Positions 7,104 through 14,022 of a stretch of DNA of 64,000 nucleotides are shown here, piece by piece. The stretch covers positions 1-64,000 of the forward strand of contig NZ_BONC01000025.1 of NCBI RefSeq assembly GCF_016862515.1, given 5' to 3'. Below the pieces are notes generated by a model. It ran no database searches, was not told the DNA's origin, and saw nothing but the letters and a program-made list of their open reading frames with translations. The translations under genes were made by a program, and so were the position numbers. Each line of letters opens with the position of its first letter. The stretch's first letter is position 1. The DNA comes from Asanoa iriomotensis. Lineage in GTDB: Bacteria; Actinomycetota; Actinomycetes; Mycobacteriales; Micromonosporaceae.

Positions 7104-7996
7104 TGCCGGGTCTCCGGCAACGGCTGCACACACGACGCGCACGCGGGCGACAGTGACCAGTCGGCACGGGCGTGCGCCGCCCGGTAGGCGTTCATCTGCG
7201 CCGACCCCCACAATTCGGCGAACGTGGCCGTGTGCAGGTCCCCGATGACGTACCCGGCGTGTGCGGGCGCCTCCGGATAGACGCAGCAGCACATCTTCAT
7301 CCGGCCGCGGTAGTCGATGACCGCGCTGGTAGCGGTCATCAGGCACGGCGCGGTGCGAGACTTGGCCAGCATCGGCAACGTGGTGACCGCGCCGCCGCGA
7401 TGGTTGTACGCCTCGATGATCTGCGGAGAGATCACCTCGATCCGGCAGCCCCGCAGGTCAGCCAACGCGGCCAGCCCTTGACGTACCGGCTCGAAACGCC
7501 ACGGCGCCTCATCGGTCAAGCCCTTCTGATGCAGCCACGCCCGGATGGCCTCGAACGAGGCGGGTGTCTCCGCCCGGTGCGGATACCGGGTCACCCGCAG
7601 ATACGCCACACCGGAGTCGATCAGCCGGTGGAACATCGCCGCGTCGATCACGTCGCCGTTGCTGTAGATGGCCGGACGCGCCGCGCCGATCGTCGCCCGC
7701 ACGTAGCTGACCTCATCGAGGATGCGCCGGTTCAGCAACGGCTCGTTGTAGTTGTGGAAGGCAAAGAACCCATCGAAGCCGCTCCCGCCCAGCTCATCAA
7801 CCACCCGCCGGAACAGCCGCCAGTCCATGATCTGCTGGGCGCGGCGGGCGTCGCTCTCGCCGTTGGGGCACCACGCACAGGTGCGGTTACACCGCCGGGA
7901 CGTCTCCACTTCCACATAGCGCGGCATCGGCACCGGTGTAGACCCGTCCTGCACGGCCGGTGCCGTCGTCGCGGGTGGTGCGGTCGTTGCGCTCAT
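7100..7996 (-). CDS. radical SAM protein with SPASM-like C-terminus
   Basis: A 298-aa radical S-adenosylmethionine enzyme. The [4Fe-4S] cluster motif C-x3-C-x2-C is CNRTCAWC (Cys36, 40, 43), set in VEVETSRRCNRTC, followed by an FFAFHNYNEPLLN strand typical of SPASM/Twitch proteins. The C-terminal 80 residues hold seven more cysteines (one, then three in a row near KMCCCVYPE, then the pair CASC), consistent with auxiliary cluster binding. GGGAGA lies 4 nt before the ATG at 7996, which fixes the start; the listed upstream extension is shadow. It heads the operon with GHMP kinase and phosphomannomutase. SPASM proteins modify peptides or carbohydrates; the partner enzymes point to a carbohydrate substrate, which is inference. 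Confidence 0.85.
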   Translation of the reverse strand: MSATTAPPATTAPAVQDGSTPVPMPRYVEVETSRRCNRTCAWCPNGESDARRAQQIMDWRLFRRVVDELGGSGFDGFFAFHNYNEPLLNRRILDEVSYVRATIGAARPAIYSNGDVIDAAMFHRLIDSGVAYLRVTRYPHRAETPASFEAIRAWLHQKGLTDEAPWRFEPVRQGLAALADLRGCRIEVISPQIIEAYNHRGGAVTTLPMLAKSRTAPCLMTATSAVIDYRGRMKMCCCVYPEAPAHAGYVIGDLHTATFAELWGSAQMNAYRAAHARADWSLSPACASCVQPLPETRQ

Positions 7997-8168
7997 CGTG
8001 TCTCCCCAGATCCCAACCCCGAGCAGGGTCGCCGTATCGAGCAAAAGAACGCGTGTGCCTATCGGATGTGCGCGAACGCAACCCCCGCGCGATTGGCGGG
8101 CGCCGTAGTCCGCCGGTGACGGCGCTGGCGACCGCCCGCGGGAATGGCCGCCGTCCGCGGCCGCGGGA

Positions 8169-8597
8169 TCAACCCGGCCACCCGACCCCGACCGGAACCC
8201 GCAGCAGGCCGCCGCACCGGCACCACCGCATCTGCGGCACGGCCGACCGCGAAGCGGCCACCTGCTGTGCGTGGACACGGGCCAGCGACCGCGCATCGGC
8301 CGCCGCCGCCGTCAATCGGCCCCCCGCGTGCACCACCGCGTCGCACTGCGCCCAGAACGCGTCCGGGACGTTCTGCCGGCCCCGTTCCACGTTCGCGATC
8401 GTGCTCCGTGACCATGGCACCAATCCGGCGAGGTTGTGTTGGGTCAGCCCGGCCGCGACCCGGTGGGCCGCGAGGACCCGCCCCGCCGACAACCACGCCT
8501 CGCCCACTCGCAGCCGCCCCTGCACCTGCCGGTCGACCTGCTCCGGTCCCGCCGGTGGGTAGGGGCGGGAAGGCACGTCAGGGCGGACCGGGGTCAT
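8169..8597 (-). CDS. XRE-family helix-turn-helix protein
   Basis: A 142-aa protein with one Cro/C1-type helix-turn-helix at about residues 35-90: GRVLAAHRVAAGLTQHNLAG, then VPWSRSTIANVERGRQ. The C-terminus ends MRWCRCGGLLRVPVG, with a CRCGG knuckle seen in other actinomycete XRE proteins of this type. The ATG at 8597 overlaps the stop of the upstream membrane/GntR-like gene by 4 nt (ATGA). The N-terminal 25 residues are proline-rich and probably disordered. It is the last of the small regulator genes before a 172-nt gap and the radical SAM operon, so it may read the promoter of that operon. Confidence 0.75.
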   Translation of the reverse strand: MTPVRPDVPSRPYPPAGPEQVDRQVQGRLRVGEAWLSAGRVLAAHRVAAGLTQHNLAGLVPWSRSTIANVERGRQNVPDAFWAQCDAVVHAGGRLTAAAADARSLARVHAQQVAASRSAVPQMRWCRCGGLLRVPVGVGWPG

Positions 8598-9169
8598 CGG
8601 ACCGGCTCCGGGGTCGCTGGCTGCGGATTCGGGGTGTTGACCGCGTACCCGCCCTCGGCCCGCCGTCGCACGTGCCCTGACTTCACCACTGCCTCGATGG
8701 CGTCGTACGCCGTCCACTTGGACACGCCGTAATGTGTGGCGATCTTCCCTTGGGACGGCAGCTTCGCGTCGGGTTCGAGACGACCCGCGTCAATAGCTTG
8801 TGCGATCCGCTGCGCGATCTGCGCTGTCAACGGTCTCCCGTCACGGTGCAGTGGCTCCAACGTGCGCCACACCGGCTCCACCGTCGGATACGACCTGACC
8901 GGCGTAGGTGACGGCGTTGCCGGCAGCGCCGCGATGGGCAGCGGCGCGGCTTGCGCCGCAGCCGGGGGCGCTACGGCAGCGAAGGGCACCTGCGGCAGGG
9001 TCAGAGCACAGAGGACGAGCAGCAGGAACCCGGCGACGACCGTCCGAGCCACCCACGGCCACAAGCCGGCCTTGTCGGAGAACTCGGCCGCTAACGCGAA
9101 CGCCGCCGACAGCCCGACGAGGACGAACGCCGCCCAAGCGTTGATCTCGCAGAACCGTTGCCTGGCCAT
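8594..9169 (-). CDS. membrane-anchored protein with GntR-like winged helix
   Basis: A 191-aa protein with an unusual layout. Two hydrophobic helices lie at about residues 11-30 (AWAAFVLVGLSAAFALAAEF) and 39-58 (VARTVVAGFLLLVLCAL), followed by an Ala/Pro linker (60-105) and a winged helix of GntR type at about 112-180: ITAQIAQR-like helix 1 (PLTAQIAQRIAQAIDAGRL), then LPSQGKIATHYGVSKWTAYDAI and a wing GGYAV. This suggests a DNA-binding protein tethered to the membrane. The start overlaps the stop of the DUF397 gene by 1 nt (TGATG) and its stop overlaps the next XRE gene, so it is tightly coupled in the regulator train. It could instead be a segregation or element-stability factor. Confidence 0.7.
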   Translation of the reverse strand: MARQRFCEINAWAAFVLVGLSAAFALAAEFSDKAGLWPWVARTVVAGFLLLVLCALTLPQVPFAAVAPPAAAQAAPLPIAALPATPSPTPVRSYPTVEPVWRTLEPLHRDGRPLTAQIAQRIAQAIDAGRLEPDAKLPSQGKIATHYGVSKWTAYDAIEAVVKSGHVRRRAEGGYAVNTPNPQPATPEPVR

Positions 9170-9552
9170 CAGCTACGCCACCGGGGGTCTGTTGCTTGCT
9201 GGTCAACTCCCGAGCGGGCTGACGCGGGGATCGGCCCGTACTTGCCGGTGCGGACGTCGTGGGTGAAGGCGCCCATCTCGTCAAGCCAGAAGAACAACGC
9301 GTCTTTGTCGCGGCCGGGCGGGGCGATTTTCACGACGTGCCCGCTACCTAGTTCCTCTGCGTACGGTGGGAGGCCGCCGGCTGCGATCACCTGTAGCAGC
9401 TCGGACCACTCGTCACGGGTGAATCGCAGCTCCTCGCCGTGCGGGACCCTGGAGTTGCGGACGTAGACCGCGTCCGGCTCCTCCCGTACGTCCCACCGCG
9501 AGCCGCCACTGTCCGTGCTCATCGTGTCGGGAATGCCGGTCAGGTACGGCAT
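9169..9552 (-). CDS. DUF397-like protein
   Basis: A 127-aa protein whose central part (residues about 20-50: WDVREEPDAVYVRNSRVPHGEELRFTRDEW) matches the layout of DUF397, a small actinobacterial domain usually found next to XRE regulators, with the closing F-T-x-x-E-W signature. After it comes a second stretch, VVKIAPPGRDKDALFFWLDEMGAF, not part of the usual 60-residue DUF397 protein, so this is an extended version. The ATG at 9552 overlaps the upstream stop by 1 nt and the stop overlaps the next start by 1 nt. DUF397 partners of XRE proteins are implicated in developmental regulation (the BldB/WhiJ type of system); by context it probably partners one of the XRE proteins here. Confidence 0.65.
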   Translation of the reverse strand: MPYLTGIPDTMSTDSGGSRWDVREEPDAVYVRNSRVPHGEELRFTRDEWSELLQVIAAGGLPPYAEELGSGHVVKIAPPGRDKDALFFWLDEMGAFTHDVRTGKYGPIPASARSGVDQQATDPRWRS

Positions 9553-9968
9553 CAGGCGACCGCCTTCGTGGTCGGTTCTTTGCCGTTGACGCGGACCGTG
9601 CGGGGCCGGGTGAGCCACAACGCCGCTGTCAACAGGACTCCGACGAGCGACCGCGAAACCGCCCAGCGGAGCCGTCCAGATGCGGGGCCGTGCGCGACGG
9701 CGGGGATGGCGTCCAGCGGGTGTCCGGTGAACTCCATCAACATGAAGGTGCTGCCATCGAACACAAACTGTGTGTCGGACAACGCCCATTCGACGCGTTC
9801 CAGGACCGTCCTGGTGTCGTCGTCCAGGACCGTTCCGCGCGGGTCCAGGCTCAACAGCACCGCGTGATCGCCGAACCCGATCTGTGTGTGCAGAGCCAAC
9901 CGGTACGCCAGCTCCCACACCGACAGCGACGCGTCCAGCCGCGCCCGCGACGCGTCCAACTCAGCCAT
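9552..9968 (-). CDS. hypothetical protein with C-terminal membrane helix
   Basis: A 138-aa unrecognised protein. The N-terminal two thirds are soluble (MAELDASRARLDASLSVWEL and a VLLSLDPRGTVLDDDTR region), and a single hydrophobic helix lies near the C-terminus (about residues 105-122, RSLVGVLLTAALWLTRP), then a basic tail, so it may be tail-anchored. I use the ATG at 9968; a TTG one codon upstream is also possible, with AGGAG in range of both. The stop overlaps the DUF397 start in TGATG. It is part of the regulator train of the element. Confidence 0.6.
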   Translation of the reverse strand: MAELDASRARLDASLSVWELAYRLALHTQIGFGDHAVLLSLDPRGTVLDDDTRTVLERVEWALSDTQFVFDGSTFMLMEFTGHPLDAIPAVAHGPASGRLRWAVSRSLVGVLLTAALWLTRPRTVRVNGKEPTTKAVA

Positions 9969-10082
9969 CAACGCCTTCTCCTCTTGACTCGATCTCCACG
10001 TATCAGCCTCTGCCCAGAACCCGAACGCTGCGCCACCATGCGCGGCTGGCCCTTCACCGAATCGGGTTGCTGCGCTTGGCTT

Positions 10083-10715
10083 TCAGCCCACGGCATGTAA
10101 TGGCGTCGGCCCCGCGGTAGCGGTGCCCGGGTCATGCCCGGAGGCGCCCAACAGCACCGCGAACCGGCCCCGCGCGTCGGCATCGGCCATCTTCAGCGCC
10201 CTGTCAAGGACGGATTGGGTGGCCAGGCGCAGCGGCGTCACCGCTCGGGCGTTCTCCCACAACGAAACGGTGTTAGTGGTCATGCCCAGGTGTTCGCCGA
10301 ACGCCCGTACCGTCATCCGTAGCGCCTCACGCAACATCCGCGCTTCCCGTGGGGTCCACCGACCCACGACCAGGCCGCACCCGCACGCCGGGACCGTCAG
10401 CGCGGCACGCTGTTCGTCCGCGCCGTCCTTGGCGTGGCCTTGGATGATGAAGAACCCAAGCTCGGCATCCGTTGCTGCGCCCAGCACCGCCCGGAACGCG
10501 CTGCGATTGTGCGCGGAGGGCCAACGATTCTCGCCGCGTTCGAGTTTGGCGACGTACCCGCCAACAACGCAGCACCGTTGCCCCAGATTCTCGAACAGCC
10601 ACACGTTCACCGCGTCGGCCAACTCCTGCCTGGACATCGGCCGCCCGGACCCAGACGGAGACTGCCGTGCCCGCCGAGCACTCGATAGCAGGTGATTCGG
10701 ACCCGCTTGGTACAT
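10083..10715 (-). CDS. XRE-family regulator with two helix-turn-helix-like regions
   Basis: A 210-aa regulator. Residues about 27-80 (MSRQELADAVNVWLFEN, then YVAKLERGENRWPSA) form an N-terminal XRE-like domain common in actinomycete helix-turn-helix proteins that often precede tetratricopeptide domains. Residues about 122-175 (TPREARMLREALRMTVRAFG, then MTTNTVSLWENARA) are a second, clearer helix-turn-helix. The two are joined by a short stretch with ACGCG. An internal start at the MSRQEL methionine (10637) is possible. It lies 128 nt from the preceding gene and 115 nt from the next, so it may have its own promoter within the train. Confidence 0.75.
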   Translation of the reverse strand: MYQAGPNHLLSSARRARQSPSGSGRPMSRQELADAVNVWLFENLGQRCCVVGGYVAKLERGENRWPSAHNRSAFRAVLGAATDAELGFFIIQGHAKDGADEQRAALTVPACGCGLVVGRWTPREARMLREALRMTVRAFGEHLGMTTNTVSLWENARAVTPLRLATQSVLDRALKMADADARGRFAVLLGASGHDPGTATAGPTPLHAVG

Positions 10716-10842
10716 GGAGAAAGCCCATCCTCGGGAAAGTGGGTGGTCGGGGGAACGTTGCCTACAGGGCCACGGCTTCGCGCACTCCGCAGCGGCGCGC
10801 GTAACCCTCGGCCGTTACCTTTTGCTGTCTACGTTCAGTGCC

Positions 10843-11202
10843 TCATCGATCTCCCCCGTCTCGCGGTTGGAATCGGTCGATGCCGCCGCATGCGCTGACC
10901 ATCGGCGCCGTCTCGGGAACGGTCGGGCCAACATTGAGCGCCCGCTCGGTCGTGGTCGGGCAGCCCGCCCAGAACAGGAACCGGTCGGCCAGCAACCGCG
11001 GCTTGCCGTCGGCTGTCCCGAACAGGTCTTCCGACGCGGTGAACAAGTGCTCAACAAGGAACACCGCCAGCGCCGCCCCGTCCTCGGTGAACCGCGCCGC
11101 CAGCTCGACCCGCGCACCCGGACACGGCCATTGCCCGCCGTCAACCCGGCAACGCCAGTCAGGACGCGACGGCCGGTGCACTAAAATCACGGCGGTACTC
11201 AC
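10843..11202 (-). CDS. hypothetical protein of an actinomycete element family
   Basis: A 119-aa protein starting from GTG 11202, which overlaps the upstream stop by 4 nt (GTGA). It contains HRPSRPDWRCRVDGGQWPCPGARVELAARF, a W-x-C-x-x-x-G-x-x-W-P-C pattern I recognise from small proteins in actinomycete integrative elements; these are sometimes labelled flavin reductase in databases without support. The second half is helical (LAVFLVEHLFTASEDLF). The paired cysteines may bind a metal. The function is unknown. Confidence 0.65.
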   Translation of the reverse strand: MSTAVILVHRPSRPDWRCRVDGGQWPCPGARVELAARFTEDGAALAVFLVEHLFTASEDLFGTADGKPRLLADRFLFWAGCPTTTERALNVGPTVPETAPMVSACGGIDRFQPRDGGDR

Positions 11203-11465
11203 CGGACACGCCCCCGCTTCGCCGGACCAACAATCGTCCGCAGCCCCGCGACCCGAACGAACACCGAGCGACGCTCGACCGCGTCGCCGGTCACGGTGAG
11301 CTGGTAGACGTCCAACCAACACCAACCCTCATAGGTCGGCCAGTCATGGCAGCGGATTACCCGCGCGAGGATCGCGTTCGATCCTCCAAACTGGACACTC
11401 GCCGCCCGGTTCAACACCAGCACATCACCGGAACGGGGCAACCTCGCCCGCACCGGCGCGGTCAC
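11199..11465 (-). CDS. small hypothetical beta-rich protein
   Basis: An 88-aa protein (MTAPVRARLPRSGDVLVLNR) of a small family often seen beside the preceding type of gene: a GDVLVLN strand, then SVQFGGSNAILARVIRC, then a YEGWCWLDVYQLTVTGDAVERR core. It is probably an all-beta, possibly nucleic-acid-binding fold, which is inference. Both ends overlap neighbours by 4 nt (ATGA at 11462-11465 and GTGA at 11199-11202), so three genes are translated as one unit. Confidence 0.65.
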   Translation of the reverse strand: MTAPVRARLPRSGDVLVLNRAASVQFGGSNAILARVIRCHDWPTYEGWCWLDVYQLTVTGDAVERRSVFVRVAGLRTIVGPAKRGRVR

Positions 11466-11728
11466 GCGGCGCCGCCGAGCAACCCACCGCGAGCCGACAC
11501 CAGCCGCGCGCCCACCAACTCCGGACGAGTCAAACCCGGACGTCGGCGCGGCAACCGCGCCGACCGCTCGAACACCCCGGACGCCGCCTCATGTTTGCGG
11601 CAAGGGCCAAGCGTTCCGCACGCCAGACAAAGGCCGGTCGCGCTGGACGTGATGTGCGTATCGAGCGTGCGCTGAGCCTCGGCCAATCGCTCGGCCGCTG
11701 TCGCGGCGTAATACGTCGTCGCGCTCAT
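11462..11728 (-). CDS. small hypothetical protein, first gene of the regulator train
   Basis: An 88-aa protein starting MSATTYYAATAAERLAEAQR. The N-terminal 40 residues form an amphipathic helix, then CLACGTLGPC and an HEAA segment make a possible zinc site, and the C-terminus is Arg-rich. GGAAGGAG sits about 9 nt upstream of ATG 11728, which decides this start over the longer frame. It follows about 208 nt after the twin GntR-type operators (11937-11976), so it is likely the first translated gene of the operon controlled by them. Confidence 0.65.
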   Translation of the reverse strand: MSATTYYAATAAERLAEAQRTLDTHITSSATGLCLACGTLGPCRKHEAASGVFERSARLPRRRPGLTRPELVGARLVSARGGLLGGAA

Positions 11729-11936
11729 GCGACTCGTCTCCTTCCGCTCCCTATCGGGCGTTGATGCCCGCACTGCGGTCCGCGCGGGCGTCCTGCCGCA
11801 CGGAGGTACCTCACGTACGACAGGAGCCACAGCGGAGGAGCCTTCTTGCACTTTCCTGTGGTGCACACGCCGAGAACCCGTGTGCACGCCGCCCCCTCAG
11901 AGGACGACCAGCCGAGTCGCCCCGGTTGTTGATCTC

Positions 11937-11952
11937 AGTGGCATAGGCCACT
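11937..11952. promoter_or_regulatory. GntR/HutC-type operator, copy 1
   Basis: A perfect inverted repeat AGTGGC-ATAG-GCCACT, the half-site length and 4-nt core expected for HutC-subfamily GntR proteins. It lies between the GntR gene and the operon it would control. Confidence 0.6.
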
Positions 11953-11964
11953 TGCGCAGCATTG

Positions 11965-11976
11965 TGGCATAGGCCA
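11965..11976. promoter_or_regulatory. GntR/HutC-type operator, copy 2
   Basis: A second TGGC-ATAG-GCCA inverted repeat, centred 26 bp from copy 1, so the two could be bound cooperatively. A related sequence, TGGC-CTAG-ACCA, lies in the divergent promoter at 12794-12805. Confidence 0.6.
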
Positions 11977-12030
11977 ATTGCGAACCGCAACGCATGCTGC
12001 CAGTGGATCTAGCCCCTAACGGGGCATGGC

Positions 12031-12774
12031 TCAGAAGACGGGATAGGTAGCTTCGAACGCCCACCGATTCGGGGGATACACGGCCTCGGTGAACTCGAAC
12101 GGTCGATCCTCGCCGTCGTAGACCACATGTCGGACGAGGAGGACGGCGGAGGGGTCCGACAGGTTTAGCCGGTCGCGCTCCTCCGAGGTGGCCATGCGTG
12201 CGCTCATCTCGTCTCGGGCATACCGGGCCTGCCTGCCGGTCGACTGCTCCACGTACACCAGCGTGCCGGCGCGGATGCGCTCACGAACAAGGAGCTTCGG
12301 CGCGAGTTCGCCGATGGGATGCGCATACCAGGCGGTCGAGATCTCCACGGGGTGATCATCAGCGTAGATCACGCGCTGGCGTCGGACCGCATCTGCGCCC
12401 ACGGCGATGCCGAGCGCCGTCGCGGCGGCCTCGGGAGCGGGGCTGTACCCGGCTGCCACGATCTCTGCCCGCTCGTTCGACGGGTAGATCTTTCCGGTCT
12501 CGCGTGCCCGAGAGTAACGCTCCCGGGCGAGTCGGTTGGGCCGCATGCCCTCGCGCACGTAGCTGCCCGAACCTTGACGGCTTTCAACAAATCCCTGTCG
12601 GCGCAACGCCTCTAGCGCACGTGCAGCCGTTGGCCGCGCGACACTCCAATCCGCGACGATCTGCCGCTCAGACGGCACTTCGTCCCCCGGCCGCAGGTCG
12701 CCCCGCAAGATTTGGTCACGCAGGTAGTTGGCGATCTGCATGTATTTGGGAAGGACGCGTTGGATTTCCGGCAA
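12031..12774 (-). CDS. GntR-family regulator, HutC subfamily (UTRA domain)
   Basis: A 247-aa transcriptional regulator. The N-terminal winged helix (residues about 9-75) is canonical: YMQIANYLRDQILRGDLRPG, then EVPSERQIVADWSVARPTAA and the wing QGSGSYV. The C-terminal UTRA ligand-binding domain spans about 95-240, with VIYADDHPVEISTAWY and a final FEFTEAVYPPNRW typical of effector-binding strands. In actinomycete integrative elements, HutC-type regulators such as KorSA of pSAM2 hold transfer genes silent; the same role is inferred here from context. Matching inverted repeats lie on both sides: two downstream (11937-11976) ahead of the small-gene operon and one in its own divergent promoter (12794-12805), implying autoregulation. 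Confidence 0.85.
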   Translation of the reverse strand: MPEIQRVLPKYMQIANYLRDQILRGDLRPGDEVPSERQIVADWSVARPTAARALEALRRQGFVESRQGSGSYVREGMRPNRLARERYSRARETGKIYPSNERAEIVAAGYSPAPEAAATALGIAVGADAVRRQRVIYADDHPVEISTAWYAHPIGELAPKLLVRERIRAGTLVYVEQSTGRQARYARDEMSARMATSEERDRLNLSDPSAVLLVRHVVYDGEDRPFEFTEAVYPPNRWAFEATYPVF

Positions 12775-12793
12775 TCTCGTTACTTTCTGTGAC

Positions 12794-12805
12794 TGGCCTA
12801 GACCA
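12794..12805. promoter_or_regulatory. GntR/HutC-type operator in divergent promoter
   Basis: TGGC-CTAG-ACCA, flanked by AC and CT, matches 10 of 12 positions of the two repeats at 11937-11976. It lies in the 73-bp gap between the GntR gene and the DUF1152 gene. Confidence 0.5.
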
Positions 12806-12847
12806 CTAGCAACTCGGGGGACATTATGGCACCGCTACGCTGTCGCG

Positions 12848-13930
12848 GTGACCACGCTTCTCGTCGCCGCGGGCGGTGGTGGCGACGCTATCGCCGCCGC
12901 AGCATTGTCCCCGCTTGCCCCTGGGGGCGGCGTAGGAGTCGCTACGTTCGCCTGGGATCGCCTCCTGGTTGACCCTTTACCCGGTCCTCGCAGCGCGGCT
13001 GACTTCGCAGGTCTGGAGCGTCGCAATGACTGGTGGCAAGTGACCGGGCGTAGTCGGCCGGTGGCACCGGCTGGATCTACGCTTCCTCGGCTTGCGGATG
13101 AGATCCCATTTCCGCTCATCCTGCTCGATCCGTCAGGGGGCGCGCGGTCCATCCATCGGCAGATCGCAGCGGCGGCCACCGAGTTGGGCGCCGAACACAT
13201 TCGTGTAGTCGACGTCGGCGGCGATTTGCTCGGTCGGCCCGGCGATGCCGGTCTTCGTAGTCCGCTCGCTGACGCTCTGACTGCGACGAGCTGTTTGGGC
13301 TTGCCGTCGCTGGCCTGGATCGCGGGACCCGGGCTCGACGGCGAGCTTCCAGAGAATGTCGTGGTTGAGCGTTGTGCTGATGCCACCGTCCTGTCGGTTG
13401 ATGCCGCTCTCTGGGAGCCGTACCTTGCCGTTTTGCAGTGGCATCCGTCGGAGGCAACGACGTTGCTTGCCTCGGCGAGTCTCGGCACCCGTGGCACGGT
13501 TGAAATCCGTGACGCTGGCATTCCAGTCCCCTTGACGGCGCGCAGCCCCAGCGTCCACGAGCTGGATATGTCGGCCGTCTGCCACGCGAACCCGCTCGTC
13601 CCAGCCTTGGCGCAGACTGAGTCGTTGTCAGAAGCCGAACGGCTCGCCGTGGGAGTCCTGGGAAGCACCGAACTGGATGTAGAACGCGTTAAGGCAAGTC
13701 AGCGAAGAGAGCGCCGTCCTCTCTCGGGCGACGACATACTCGGAACACTTCCTCGGTGGGATGAGGCGGCCCGAGAGCGGGGCATTGACTACGTAACGTA
13801 CCGCCGCCTGGCCGAAGCGCTCGGCAATGTTGACGTACCAACCCTCAGGGCACTACTGCGCGCCCGTCGACCCGACCGCGCCGCCGGCCTCTTGTGGCCG
13901 ACCGGCACCAAACCGCTGAGGGCCGATTAG
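12848..13930 (+). CDS. DUF1152-family protein
   Basis: A 360-aa protein of the DUF1152 type. The N-terminus, VTTLLVAAGGGGDAIAAAALS, carries the glycine-rich GGGGD loop that defines the family and resembles a nucleotide-binding turn; a WDRLLVDPLPGPRS segment follows. The C-terminal 100 residues contain a helical domain (DILGTLPRWDEAARERGIDYVTYRRLAEALG). The biochemical role of DUF1152 is not established. I use GTG 12848, which places the Gly-rich strand at the extreme N-terminus; a longer frame would overlap the divergent GntR gene. It shares that regulator's promoter region and operator, so it is probably regulated with the element. Base composition is lower in GC than the chromosome to the right. 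Confidence 0.75.
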   Translation: MTTLLVAAGGGGDAIAAAALSPLAPGGGVGVATFAWDRLLVDPLPGPRSAADFAGLERRNDWWQVTGRSRPVAPAGSTLPRLADEIPFPLILLDPSGGARSIHRQIAAAATELGAEHIRVVDVGGDLLGRPGDAGLRSPLADALTATSCLGLPSLAWIAGPGLDGELPENVVVERCADATVLSVDAALWEPYLAVLQWHPSEATTLLASASLGTRGTVEIRDAGIPVPLTARSPSVHELDMSAVCHANPLVPALAQTESLSEAERLAVGVLGSTELDVERVKASQRRERRPLSGDDILGTLPRWDEAARERGIDYVTYRRLAEALGNVDVPTLRALLRARRPDRAAGLLWPTGTKPLRAD

Positions 13931-14022
13931 CGAAGTCCCGGACGCGCGCTACGTAGCAACTGGCCAAGGGACACCCCATGTAGGAGCGCCCCTCGTTGTC
14001 CGCGAGAACCTACGATCGGGGC

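Noticed and set aside
7100-8296. Longer radical SAM product starting at 8296
   Set aside because: The 100 extra residues are Arg/Gly-rich shadow; GGGAGA before ATG 7996 marks the real start.
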